DNA of 64,000 bases from Acanthosepion lycidas (GCA_963932145.1 OZ010599.1:49322787-49386786), one strand, 5' to 3'; shown: positions 48,401 through 59,840, numbered from the stretch's first letter. The notes: generated by a model not told the origin, from the sequence alone. Program-made: numbers and translations.

Positions 48401-50460
48401 GCGATACAGCGGAATGTGTAAATATATTTAGACATTCCGCTCGCATGGTGAGAGAAGCGGCTTTGAAGGAAAGGTAGAGTTGTTAAGGACTGGAGTTGAT
48501 GTGTTTGTCGAGTCGGTTGACCGAGGCCAAGATGGTGATGTCGGGAGAAGCCTGGAGTGGATTAGTGACGCTTGATATTCGCCGCGAATCTGACAGTAGT
48601 TTATGAGTCGATAGTGTCTCCCAGACTCATTTTTTCTATGTTTTTTTTTCCTCTTTAGCTGCACCGCTCATGATTAGTTTCGTTTATGTTGTGTGTTTGC
48701 TTTTTATTTATTTAACCATTATATTTTTTGAGAGGATTTGTTTTGATGCTTGTAGCTCCGGCGTCGAGAAATCAGTCGGGCGTCCCGGGTAAAGGTGATA
48801 CCGCACAAGCGTAAGTAAAAGAAAAATAATAAAACAAACTCACGAGGTTCAAATATGTTGAGAAATAACAATTAACTTTATCTATGTGTTGAATACAGGA
48901 GTGTGTTTCTCTCCCGGCCCATTTCTATAGATTCGTGACACTTTTTTGCGTTTCTTAAGCGAGCTATGGTATCTTAAGTCGTTCGTCAATAAAAACTTGC
49001 TTTTGGTGGGAAGACTAAGTCGAAAAGGACGCGGAAATCTTTCGGTCAGCTTCTGCGAGGCAACACTCTGAGTCTGTAACTCCGACCGTGTCTGGTACTC
49101 CTAAAAATCTGCCGAAACTCTCAGAAGCTGCCTCGAGACGGTTGTTCATATGGACACCGACCAACTCCGGAGTGGGCCCTGACGTGGTTTGGGTTCTTTG
49201 ACAGTTCCTAAATCCCAACAAGAATTCTCTTTGTTCTTAGTCCAGGAAAATTAATTACTTCCCATTTTTGGAAGACTAATCACTTTCCATTTCGGGGGTT
49301 TCTCCCTCGTCCGTGAGGGATGGTCGGAGGAGAGTTATCCTCCTAGACTCTTCCTCTCTCACATTGGTATCTCATACCAATCCCCATAGTGGGTGTTAAC
49401 AACTTCTCCGTCTTTCTCATGCATTCACCTCCGCCTATTACCCATGCTACTTCTTTCGGCAGTGTGGGTGTGGCTAGACTAGCCCTCATGTTTACAAAAT
49501 CTTGTTTTTTTCTTTTTCCTTTTCCTTCGGCCAAAACATTTAAAATCCCCAAATTGCCGAATAATTCTTTATCACATCGTAATTTTGGGGACACCCAGAT
49601 CCACTTAGCCCGGACCTCTATCGACTCATTAATCACTGTCAAAAAACCCGACATCTGGGTTCTCCTTCAAATGGGTGGTCGTGCCCACCCGACAATTAAA
49701 TTCTTTATTTTTCTCATGTCTTAAAATTATCTTATCACCAGATGCTCATTTTCGAGTCCACAGTTTGAATAAGCAATAATAATGATCCCCTTTTCGATTC
49801 TCTTTTTCTTTTTCTTTTTTTCTTTTTTTCATGTCAAGATACGTACATAGACTGGGTGGCTTCCCTCGCTGAAATCTGGAATTAAAATCAAATGATATCT
49901 CTGAAAGATAATCAATGGCCACTCTCCAGGGTGTTCGCAAGCCAAATTTCCTCCACGGTCGCATGCACCGGCCGGCTTTGTTTATCTTTCAGAATTCTGT
50001 TTCGTTTGACATGTCACTTCCTTATCGCGACATTAATTAATTTGACAGAATCACAGTCTCGCTCCTTCTTACTGGTTTTCTGTCTTTTGCGAAAAGTATC
50101 TTTCTTTTGTAAATAAAATAAATTCTTCTCTTTTTTTTTTTAATGTCGCTCCGTCTATCTTTCGGTATAGCTCTTTCTCGCCTTAAGTATTTCACGTTTT
50201 TAATTGCTACGGTTAATTAGTTAGCCAATTACCATAGCTAAATAGTGTCACAGTAGCATTCCAGTTTTTTTTTTTTTTTTTGGTTTTTTTTTTTTTTTTG
50301 GTTGTTGGAAGGTCATTTCAACAAAGGCACAGACCAGCTTGGAATCCCTCGTTGCTTACGATGCAACCGAGAAATTTGGCTTTCTGCAGCGGGGAAAGTT
50401 CAAATATGGCCGACTTGAATTAGAAACAGATCTAATAACATTATCTTCACAGCTCTGGTA
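48401..50460. other. GC-richer stretch of unknown nature
   Basis: Clearly less AT-rich than its surroundings and pyrimidine-rich on the plus strand (about 48960-50120). It has several unrelated open frames on both strands (48428-48664, 49015-49221, 49343-49724). Possible explanations are an old LTR or untranslated retroelement sequence, or the promoter and 5' exons of an unrecognised host gene. I could find no paired termini. Confidence 0.35.
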
Positions 50461-50473
50461 GAGTTGATGGTCG

Positions 50474-50711
50474 ATGTTAACCTTACGTCAGAGTGTTGGG
50501 CTTGTTGCACATTGTGAGTTAAAAGTTGGCCTTGGAACTGACATTCAGTGTAGCACATGCAGCGATGGAGAAGAGGCGGTGAAAAGCACCTTTTATTACT
50601 ACCGTACAGTCAGTCTTTTCTTGGATTATGTAACAGACCTCGTCATCCTGAAAAACTTCATCGCACTCGACGCTTTTTACGTATATGATTATGTAAACCC
50701 TTCGTGGGAAG
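50474..50711 (+). CDS. Candidate internal or first exon of an unknown membrane-type protein
   Basis: A plausible acceptor, TTATCTTCACAG, ends at about 50452. An open frame starts with ATG at 50474 and reads to GGAAG before a good donor, GTATGT, at 50712. The product (about 79 residues) has two Cys close together (CSTCSDGEEAV) and a hydrophobic, aromatic stretch (FYYYRTVSLFLDYVTDLVIL) that could be a membrane segment. I do not recognise the family and found no neighbouring exon to join, so this may be chance. Sequence just downstream (50755-50895) is a repeat also found at 54286-54405. Confidence 0.25.
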
Positions 50712-50754
50712 GTATGTAATGTATGATGTTTCTCACAAACCCAGCAAAACTGTT

Positions 50755-50895
50755 TAATTGTTCCGACGTCCTCGGTAAAATACTTTTCAAATTTGTCTCA
50801 GGTTCTAATTTCGGCCTTTTTAAATGGTTGGAAATAATCGTGAAAAGGAATTCTTTTCTCGGGCCCTTTTTTCCAGAACATTTCTTTCTTATGGC
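50755..50895 (+). repeat. Dispersed repeat, pairs with 54286-54405
   Basis: The two copies share TGTTCCGACNTCCTCGGTAA, AATACTTTTCA and GGTTGGAAATAATCGT in the same order. The copy at 54286 lacks about 27 bases in the middle. Class unknown. Confidence 0.75.
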
Positions 50896-53465
50896 TTTTT
50901 TATTTCTTAATTAAAAAAAGAATATTTTTTATTTATTTGCCCATTTATTTATTTATTTTTAGCAACTGCGTGCTGTTGTCGGTGGAGTAGTTTCCACCCC
51001 TTAGAAATCTCCTACGATCAGATCGGATAAAACGCAGTTTGCATGGTTTGTTCTGTTCTTCTGCTTGTTTTGTTTACTTTTCTCTTCACCCATCCCGCAC
51101 GCCAGTATTTACTGTAGACATGTTTAATAGTGCATGTAGAATGAGCATAGATGGATGAATGAGATGGGAATTAAGGTCACTATCTATAGTTTTCAGTAGG
51201 CATTGCTCTGCCCACTTTGACCGTGTTTATTCTATCAAAAGTAAATAACGAAATCAATAAGTTATGAAGAAAGCTCCATGAGGCCATGAAAGAGAGAGAG
51301 AGAAAGAGAGAGAGACTGACTTGTAGTCACTATTAGTCACTTACTAAGTGTATTCTGAAAGTTGTAGACTTGAAGGCTGGTGTAACTCCATTAAAGGGAG
51401 AAGACAAGCGTTCCTATTAAATCGTTAAACCTCAAAATATACTCTATGGATCCAGCGGTTGTGTAATAATAGAAAACAATCTACCTAACACTTTTTTTGC
51501 GCCCCCAAAAAAATCTTTGGTCTACTTATTTAACACAGCAATTATAACAAAACTGCGAAAATTCAGAACGAAGATTACACACTCTTTCTTTTATTTGAGC
51601 CACATGCATAACTTACATTTGCAGGACTTAAGCAATGTGTCTAACTTGCTAATAACGAAATAATTCCTTTTTCTATTTTGTATGTTGTTCCAAATTATGC
51701 GCTGCAATTTACGAAAAGTGCTAAAACTGCTCTAGTCTGGCCCACTTGCCAAAATCTGATCAATTTGCAGCTGGGGTGGGATAATCTTCTTTTAGACGAG
51801 CCGAGAACTAACATTTCTGCACTTTATTGTACAGTCTACCAATGTTCTTTATGCTCTTGTTTAGAGCATATTCCATTTATTTTTGTTAGTATATTGTTTT
51901 TGTGTATGCGCATTTTTAAAAAATGTCTGTGATATTGGAACACAGAAAACTAACCGATTATTATCTATTTTCAAGTAAACTAAGAATATTTTTGATAGAC
52001 TAATAATGTTACTATTATTTTCATAAAAAAAAAAATTAAAGTCTGGTTTGTTTTTCCATTTTACTTCTTTTGATTAATGTCATCAGCTTTTGAAAGAGGG
52101 GTATCTGACTCGCTTTATGACTATGGTTACTTATTTGGTACTTTTATAAAGAAGCAGTCCCAAGAATCAAATGGTGACTTCTGCTCTTATCGATTTGACC
52201 ACGGACGTGAAAATATCTGTCTGATGTGTTAAAGTTGTGTAACAAGTTTAATTTCATAGTTAGATAAAAATTTATTTCAGGTTTATTTTTCTCTGTGCAA
52301 CATGTTAGTTTTGTTTCATTACGATAACTTTATATATATTTTCCATTCTTTTAAATTCTAGCCAGTTCTTTTAATCTGGACGATAGCCATTACACTACCC
52401 ACACATCTAATAAATGTTTATTCGTCCCGCCCCCAACACATACACTCACTCTTTAAGAAGTGGATCCTAGCACATCGTTTTTTTTTTCAGTCCAATTAGA
52501 ATGCCCTGCAGAGAAAAAATAGCACAAGTACATACGATTTACTTAAAAAGGATTCTGAAGTCAGGTTGTCAGTTTTGTTTTTTTCTAATTTTTCTTCAAG
52601 AAACACGCATTTCTGCCAGCGAACTCTTGACCTTTTAAATTATTTATCGACCACCTGCGACAATATGTGGTTTTCAGCTCTCAAACAATCTGCCACCTGC
52701 GATATGGTGACCTAAATAAACCCTGGTCTGCGCATGAAAATCTAGCACGAAGTCTAGTCGATTTCTTACAATGACAAAGTAGTAAAGACATGAAATTCAT
52801 TTAATATTTTATTTATGTAATTTTGTTGTTACTTGCAAAGGTAAATTAATACATCCCTCATTATATGAAACTTTTTCTAACAGACTGCAATCCAACCTCC
52901 GCCAAAACATTGTGCATTTATCTGTATTTCAATATCCCAAGGATTTAAAGCACAAGTCGAAGCGATTTTTTTTTTTTTTTTTTTTTTTTTTGCTTTTAAG
53001 ACGGTCAGTCTAGTTTCTCACACATCAGCGAGAGTAAAAATGTAAAGGTAGGTAATTGCAATATTAGTCTTTTCCATATAAGGAAACATTCGGTATTTAT
53101 TGGCCGAGCAGTTAGTGCTTGCTGTTGATTGAAATTTACAAAAATCTCTCTTAAAACAATTTTTCAGGAACATAATTTTTCAGTATTAATGGGGTCTTCC
53201 TTCCTCTTGTTTGGGTTAGTCAGCATTTTGATTGCCATTATTCTCTATTCGAGTTACATTTGTAGACTCGTCCTTTTCTACCTATCACCCCTAGTAACAG
53301 AACAGTCTATACCTTACGCCTACGTACGGAAAACTTCGACCAATAAAAAACGGTACTAGGCGAATCAACAAATCTCATTGGTTAACGACACAATAATCTG
53401 AAAGTTTCACTTGCAAAACAAAATTGCGCCAAAACTTCTTTGAGCCGATTTTGAACTTTCAAAAA
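50896..53465. other. AT-rich intergenic DNA
   Basis: A GA-rich tract lies at about 51291-51315 and a poly-T run at about 52970-52991. CCAAT-like motifs occur at about 53338 and (inverted) about 53378, just before the hairpin-chain element. No recognisable coding exon. Confidence 0.5.
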
Positions 53466-53466
53466 A

Positions 53467-53476
53467 CATATAAAAG
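53467..53476 (+). promoter_or_regulatory. TATA-like box before the hairpin-chain element
   Basis: CATATAAAAG lies 6 bases before the hairpin chain and about 25 bases before its second stem. With the upstream CCAAT-like motifs it forms a plausible RNA polymerase II promoter, which would make the hairpins the first transcribed sequence. Confidence 0.4.
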
Positions 53477-53479
53477 AAA

Positions 53480-53747
53480 ACACTGACTGACGAAGTCAGT
53501 CGTTCAAGTTTTGACTTGAACAACTGTTCGGTTGTACTCTCTTCCTACGGACGGGAGGAACCCGTAGGAGGCTACGCCGAAGGGCGGAGTCTCCTTCGGG
53601 GAGGTAGACCGGCCCTGAACCCGTTTATGCGGGTTCAATGGGCTATTTTTTGGTCGAGCTCACGGGCTCGGAATACCCACGTTAAAAAGGCCTTGTGCCA
53701 CATGACACCCTCGTGTGGGGGGTGACTGAATATCGTCAGAGACGAAC
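53480..53747 (+). ncRNA. Hairpin-chain element, long copy (candidate structured RNA)
   Basis: Consecutive stems are: 53482-53488 with 53494-53500 (7 bp); 53502-53509 with 53514-53521 (8 bp, 4-base loop); 53543-53550 with 53562-53569 (8 bp); 53577-53583 with 53593-53599 (7 bp); 53616-53623 with 53630-53637 (8 bp); 53655-53659 with 53666-53670 (5 bp); and 53698-53705 with 53711-53718 (8 bp with one G-U). The density of perfect stems and the local high G+C stand out sharply from the flanks. The second half recurs at 59841-59987. It may be the leader of a retroelement or an independent structured RNA. I do not recognise its family. Confidence 0.55.
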
Positions 53748-54487
53748 ATCCACAGAGAAATCACGACTTTACCGCGCAAAAGTACATCAACGCTGACTCA
53801 CTTGCAATTTAAACTCGACCAACTCTGTGGACATCAAATCGCAAACCTAAAACAACTTTGCTTATCCAAAGTGAACTATACTCACTACATTATTAAGTAA
53901 AAATCAACATTCGAACGATTCAGAAATATTACAGTCAAAGGTAGACCACTCTATAAGAACTCATTTCTAAAAACACTTAACATCGACATTTTTAATATTA
54001 ATTAACACAATTCTAGAAAGACTGTAACTGAACATACAAATACAAAAAGAGACATACCGAAACCTCAAATATCACACACACTTTGCCATAGTAACATATA
54101 CCAAAATATCCTGTACATATATTACTTTTAATTGTATATAAATGTTTTGTTGGTTTCTAAATTGAATATGTCTTGTTTTTGATTGCATTATTACATCTTT
54201 CTATTTACTGTTTAGTATTCCTCGTCACCTTCTCATACTGCTGACTTACTACCTACGAATAGTAATTAAGTTGGCTGTTTTTCATTTAACTGTTCCGACC
54301 TCCTCGGTAAAATACTTTTCAGAATTGTCTCTGGTTGGAAATAATCGTAAGAAGGAATTCCTTTCTCAAGCCCTTTTTTCCGGAATATTCTTTATTACCT
54401 CGTATGATACATTGTAATCAACAATAAGGCCCCAGAAAAGGATTATCAAAAAGTTTCCATCCGATCACCGACGGCCCAGTAAGATAT
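53748..54487. other. A-rich sequence and small repeats between elements
   Basis: About 53750-54180 is A-rich with no open frame of note and may belong to the same element as the hairpin chain. 54181-54260 matches 45540-45620. 54286-54405 matches 50755-50895. Confidence 0.5.
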
Positions 54488-56244
54488 ACGGCCCCACATG
54501 TCAGATTTCAAGCTAATTTATAACAGGCCTATTTAGTTTACAGTCAATTTAAGTCTGTTTTATCTAAAACATGTTAAAAACGTCAAAAAATACACAAACA
54601 GATTTTTCCTCTTTTTAAACAGAAAAGTAATAATAAAAGATTGTAAACATACAAAAAAAATTATTAAATAATTAAGCAGTAATACAAAACAAATACAGGT
54701 AAAAAAAAACTTTTTCTCTATAAATCAATTTTTGTTACCTTTGCTTTTTTAAAAGCATTCTACAACATTTTTGCGAACTACATCCGGTGAAAACTTTTTG
54801 TTGTAAAATATATTCACAATACTTTTTACTGCAAAATAAATTCCCTTTTCTGTGTGTTGTTCATAAGTAAAAACATAATTTGGAGAATAAATTTTCAAAA
54901 TTCTTGCAGCAGGCACTCTTTTACTGGATACATTATGTTTTACAATAAATTTATCTTCACAAACAAGTATAGCAAAACAAGCAGAAACGAACTCTGCCAT
55001 TTGGCTAGACAGAACCGTAAAGCCTGCTTGTAGCATCATCACTATCATTGCCTACCATGACTAGGGAACACATTTCACATTGAAAACGTTTTTTTTTTTT
55101 TTTTAATTTTCTCTAATAAAGAAAAAGATGGTAATGGAAATTTCTCCAGAAGTAATTTGTAGGCTTGTTTAAACGCATAGCGTAGTAGTAAGCCATAACG
55201 TACTAATTCAGCAGAAAATGAAGGGCGACATTTTGTTGGTAATGTTGTCTTTTTTGTAATTCTTTTAGAATTGAGTATGGTTGTTGTTCCAAGTTTTGTA
55301 TGTAGTTTGGAAATTTTCCTAACAGGCTAAATCTTGTGAGTTTAGCATTATGTCCATGTATAAGCCACCGTGGTAACGGTATAGGGGTTCCATCGCACTG
55401 GAGCTGGATGTGAAGGTTTTGGTCAATGCGAATGCATTATCTATAGGTGGAAAATGTGTTTCAGGATCAAAGACTAATCTGCAAATTAGAATATAATCTT
55501 CCTTTTTTTAATTCAAAACTTTGCTTCTTCCAATTGAGTAAAATCCTTTATCATATCAGCTGAAATAAAATCATGTAATTCATCAGTTTGGACCAGTCGG
55601 TGTTTTGGAGGCTTTCTGAATTCCCTTGTATTCAGCAAAGGAGACGGTTTCTTCTTTTTTTCTGAATATTAAGTATTGGATATAAATCCCAATTCAGTTT
55701 GTTTCGTTTTCCTTTCAAAATAAATTTCTTTTCAAAATGTTTCATACAGGGAATTGAATTTTTAGTAGAAATCCAATCAATACGATCAACAAATTTTATC
55801 CAGAGGTCGGATTTTCCAAGAGGAAAATAAATGTTGATACTTTTTCACTGTTAGTAACATATCCACTAGAACAGCCAAATGTAACACATTTGTTAACCAT
55901 TTTTTAAAACAAAATTTACCTAATAGCGTTCATTTGCAAAACGAGTTGTATACGCATTTGAAACATCATAAAAGTGAGGTAACTCACAGCTGTTCATAAT
56001 TCGTGGATAAGTAATAAAAAAAAGGTGTAAATATGTATTTTAGTGTTGAAAACATGTCTAGGGAATTGAAATAATGTCTGATAAATTCTACGTAATCGTA
56101 TGCTGTTAATTTACGTTCTAAGAATTCAATTTTTAAAGTTACCTCCCACTTATATTAGCAATTTTCTAAGCGGCCATTCACATTTTTATTCTATTTACAT
56201 TGGCCTGTCAGAATTCAGCTTGTTATGTGACATGTGGGGCCGTA
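54488..56244 (-). mobile_element. THAP/P-element-like DNA transposon, decayed
   Basis: Terminal inverted repeats contain ACGGCCCCACATGTCA (from 54488) and its inverse (ending 56244), with further similarity inwards. They are flanked by an 8-bp near-duplication, TAAGATAT (54480-54487) and TAAAATAT (56245-56252), which matches P-superfamily 8-bp duplications. On the minus strand an ATG at 55900-55898 opens a THAP-type zinc-finger region (MVNKCVTFGCSSG, then after a frame change LWIKFVDRIDW and IPCMKHF with the C-x2-H pair). Further on are TPIPLPRWLIHGHNAKLTRF and, at 55048-54749, MIVMMLQAGFTVLSSQMAEF through VFTYEQHTEKGIYFAVKSIV. There are frameshifts and stops and most of the catalytic core is lost. 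THAP-bearing P-like transposases with this layout are known in animals. Confidence 0.75.
55763..55900 (-). pseudogene. THAP zinc-finger domain of the P-like transposase
   Basis: Cys pair CVTFGC, an aromatic/Pro pattern, the Trp of LWIKFVDR and the CMKHF motif fit the C2CH THAP fold, which binds transposon ends. A one-base shift within the first 40 codons breaks the frame. Confidence 0.65.
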
Positions 56245-56559
56245 TAAAATATTAGTTGGCCATGGATCACTTCGGTCTAAATGTTGAAAAAGAAGAGAGG
56301 TTTAGGGTTTTTTTATTCACTTATATTTTTGTTTTATTGGAGACATTAAAAAATAAAAATGCAAACATGAAAACAAATAAAAACACAAAGGAGATGGTCT
56401 AAAATTTGTGCAAATGGACCTGGCGACAGGATAAAGAAAAATCAACAAGGGAAAAGAATTTGTACTTATTCATAGTAAGTATTTCCCAAAATGCTGATCA
56501 TTTTGATACTGAAATGAATTCCTGTGATACGTTATTTGACTGGATGTATAACTCATATA

Positions 56560-56669
56560 CAGGGTCTGTCAGAATTACCTCCCACATAATGGTAAAACTT
56601 TAGTAGCAATGGTGTTTTCTTCAATCTAATGTCTTACCATTATGTAGGAGGTATTTCTACCACACTCTG
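56560..56669. mobile_element. Small Tc1/mariner-type MITE, 110 bp
   Basis: Ends CAGGGTCTGTCAGAATTACC and the inverted counterpart ending CACTCTG pair over about 36 bp, including ACATAATGGTAA on both arms. TA occurs at each flank (56558-56559 and 56670-56671). The CAGGGTGTG-type termini and TA target are typical of Tc1/mariner MITEs. Non-coding. Confidence 0.75.
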
Positions 56670-56671
56670 TA

Positions 56672-57530
56672 AATACGCAAAAGACCAAATTTATCAAAAT
56701 AGATAACAATTTTCATTTTTCAAAAGATTTCCTCGAATAAGTGGAAGCCATTCAGTCTGTGCTGAAAGTGATGATATCATTTTTATTAACAGCAATTTTA
56801 ACCGGATGTTCTATATATTCCTTCTAATAAATAAAATATATTTTCACTTCAAGCTGCTACAGAAAACGTTTTAATTTTTCAACAAATTACGCTAAATTGA
56901 AAGTTTCTAATAACAATATGTTTAACATTAAAGTAAACTTTATTTTCCTAATGGTACTAAAACGGAAAAGATATATTCTCTGGAGAAATAGCATTGATAT
57001 TTTGAGATATTATAACATAAGTGACATTTTTATAACCCATTGTTATAAATGGGGAAACAGTAAATAAAAGCAATTTTAATTGCAACGTGTGTTCTCGAGA
57101 GAAAAGTGCCAATGCCGTAAATAAAAAACAAAACAACGTTGACAAAAAGGTAAATTAAATCGTTTTATACACAATGATTTATCTGATCCAATAAAACTAA
57201 TTTTTATAAATAATTCAAAATATGTCATATGTCATAAATCATGTCAGAAATCAGGTTACAGAAAAAATAGCCGAATTAAACTTTACAGTTATCTTGTTTG
57301 ATTATTTAAAGAACCAAGCATCTTTAGTAGGAGAAAATAAAAAAAGTATACTATTGAATCTGAAGAACATCTTGAAATATCAGATTCAAATGAAAACGAA
57401 ACAAAGATATTCCCAGAGCCAAATTAACAAACCAAAATACTTGGAAGATTATACAGAACCTGATAATTCGGACAGAGCAAACTGTATTATTGCTATAGAA
57501 AGAGAGTTTTTTTGTTTTTTTTTTGTTTTT
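56672..57530. other. AT-rich intergenic DNA
   Basis: No recognisable feature. The open frame at 57222-57638 (Lys/Asn/Ile-rich, then reading into the LINE tail on the opposite strand) matches nothing I know and is probably chance. Confidence 0.5.
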
Positions 57531-57539
57531 TTAAATCAT

Positions 57540-59500
57540 TTCACCCCAAACAAGACAGGAGTTCCACTAGTAGGCAGGAAGTTACAGAGAATAAAAGTGA
57601 GAGAAAAACTGGGTATGGGGGGATTGAGGAAAGGATAAAAGATGAACGCTTAAATTCATGTAGTCGGAGCACCAGAGAAAAAGCTCATCAGAGCAGTTGC
57701 CATGAAAATATTTGTAGAAAAGACAGAGTGAAGCCACATCACGTCTGGGAGAAAATGAGCGAAGTCGAGATGTCAAGTCAGGATCGATTACATTACTGCA
57801 GATCCTTTGGATTTTGTCAAGAACCTTTGAGATGAACAGCAGGAGCAACAGAATAGATATGGCAACAGTATTCAATACACAGACGAATGGTAGATTTGTA
57901 AATGTACAATATGGATAATGACGAGGAAAACTTTCTGGTATGACACAATGAACCAACTTTCCTTGCAGTAGATGCAGCTATTGATTCAATGTATCAGGTC
58001 ATCCCATAAGTTCTGTCCGAATTTTGAATAAAGAAAACGAGTGACCAAATGTTACATTTAACTACAGATTCAATCAACAATGTATTTTTACCTGATTATC
58101 TATAACTTCCTTCCATCTATTAACAAGCTTACTAATTCCATTACTGTAAAATTCTTTTGGCTTTGATTCGAAGAACGCACAAATGTCAGTTTTAACCTCT
58201 TCCTGTGTTACAAAAGCTGTTTCTTTCAAATGATTATATAAGCTACGAAACAAATGGTAGTCTGAAGGAGCAAGATCGGGAGAATAAGGTGGATGAGTAA
58301 TTTTCTCCCAACCAAGTACTTCGATCTTTTGTGACGTGATTCTTGCTGTGTGGGGTCGCGCATTGTCCTGATGAAACTTCACCTCTTTTCGATTCACTAG
58401 AGCAAGTCTTTTTTCCTCAAAGCTTGGTTCAAACGCTCTAATTGCTGACAGTATATTTAAGCATTAATTGTTGCATTAGATGGTAAGAATTCAAAGTGAG
58501 TTATTCCTTGGCAATCCCACCAGATTGAAAGAAGAACCTTTTGCCCATGAAATTCCCTTCTCGGCTGTGGCTGGGGTCCTTCCCCTTTACCAAGCCACTG
58601 TCTACAATGCTTAACATTTCGATAAAAGATCCATTTTTCGTCGCCAGTCACAAGTCTATCCAAAAAAGGTGAATCAAGTTGGCGAGAATGGAGAGAAGAG
58701 CAGATGTCAACTCGGGATTTGGGGTTGTTTTCAGACAATTCATGAGGCACCCATTTTCCAAGTTTAGGAACTTTTCCAAGTTGTTGAAGATGACGATGAA
58801 CAGTTGTATGTTTTGAACTGAGAATCACTGCCAATTCTGATTTTTCAATATCAATACTGATAAAGCAGTATTTTCTTCAAGGGCTGCTTCAAGAAGCTTT
58901 TCATCAAACTCAACTGGACGTCCGGTTCAATCTTCATCTTCAAAGGTGAAATCTCCACCTCTGAATTTTGCAAACCATCTTCTACAAGTTCTTTCATTCA
59001 CACATTCATCTCCATAAACTGAGTGAATGTTTCTAGCCGCTTCGGCTGCTGAGTTTCCTGTCTTGAACTCATAAAGCATTATGTGCCTCAAATGATTCTT
59101 GGGTACTTCAATGTTAGCAGGGTTTTAATCAAACAAAATTTAATTTTATTGTTCTCTGAAATAATATTTGATCAGTTTAAATGCATCTAAACATAAAAAT
59201 AATGTTCAGCGCCATTAGACATTATAAAATACTCTTTAAATTCATCCATTTTAACAAAAAGTTAAAATTCGGACAGAACCTATGGGATGACCCGATAGTT
59301 GTTCCACTTCAAGTCAGTTGAAAACGTGAGGCCAAAAAGGTGCAGTGAGATGCTCTCCTGGAGTTAAGCATCAGTGATGCTGATGGCGGACAGGAAAGTT
59401 TATCTTTGGGGGTTAAAGAACCAAGCAGTTTAATTTTGGAGGCGTTAAAATTGACAAGACATTTCATGCACTTGTTAACTACTGACTGGTGTCCTTTTCA
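57540..59500 (-). pseudogene. CR1/Jockey-like LINE 3' region, split by a mariner
   Basis: On the minus strand the upstream part (59500-59298) reads VNFNASKIKLLGSL and then LHLFGLTFSTDLKWNNY, the end of the RT region. It is interrupted at 59295-57994 by a mariner. It resumes at 57993 as YIESIAASTARKVGSLCHTR, then SILYIYKSTIRLCIEYCCHI, then LRSFSPRRDVASLCLFYKYF. Reading across the insertion joins the LINE protein at ...KWNNY / IESIAAS with only the TA duplication extra. The tail matches the LINE pieces at 35060-35420 but is better preserved. Confidence 0.8.
57994..59295 (-). mobile_element. Full-length mariner transposon, inactive
   Basis: 1302 bp with terminal inverted repeats about 30 bp long (left TCAGGTCATCCCATAAGTTC; right inverse TCGGGTCATCCCATAGGTTC) flanked by TA (57992-57993 and 59296-59297). 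The minus strand encodes a mariner transposase. An N-terminal helix-turn-helix region (NHLRHIMLYEFKTG, ERTCRRWFAKFRGGDFTFED) spans about 59120-58940. The catalytic half carries TGDEKWIFY, HQDNARPHTA and YSPDLAPSDYHLF. The last two Asp are separated by 34 residues, the D34D signature. It is dead: a TGA interrupts the DED-TGRP linker, there is a frameshift before the KSELAVILSS segment, a TAA follows NATINA, and another frameshift lies near the VNRKEV segment. Confidence 0.93.
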
Positions 59501-59838
59501 AGAAATATATGAAGATATGACATCAACGGAAGCAAATAGATCAAAAACAGTAATAAGTGATAAAATAATTGCACTGAAAGAAAATAAAACTTATGAAATC
59601 ATTTCTATTCCTAAAGACAGGACAATTATTGGTGATAGATGAGTTTATGTGGTGAAATTATGAACCATTAATGAAGAACTCTACAAAACCATCTGCAGCA
59701 AAATGATATTCTCAAATTGAAAATACAGACTATCGACAGTCGTTTCCCCGACAGCTAGAATGACGTCAATAAGAAGGTTCATGCAAATAGCCGCTTCGGA
59801 TAATTTAAATTTACGACAGAAGAACCTTAAAGATATAT
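59499..59838 (+). mobile_element. Fossil Ty1/copia pol fragment
   Basis: The plus strand reads like the start of a copia RT domain (TEANRSKTVISDKIIALKEN, TYEIISIPKDRTIIGDR) and, further on, a MTSIRRFMQIAASDN-like block. About 110 residues' worth remains. It is truncated on both sides, broken, and old in appearance. It abuts the LINE tail on the left and the hairpin-chain copy on the right. Confidence 0.7.
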
Positions 59839-59840
59839 CT

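Noticed and set aside
53482-53521. Hammerhead-type ribozyme in the hairpin chain (CTGACGA is present)
   Set aside because: The following GAAA core element and three-way junction pairing are not there. The bases instead form two simple hairpins.
57222-57638. 138-codon plus-strand frame
   Set aside because: It is AT-driven and runs antisense into the LINE tail, with no recognisable domain.
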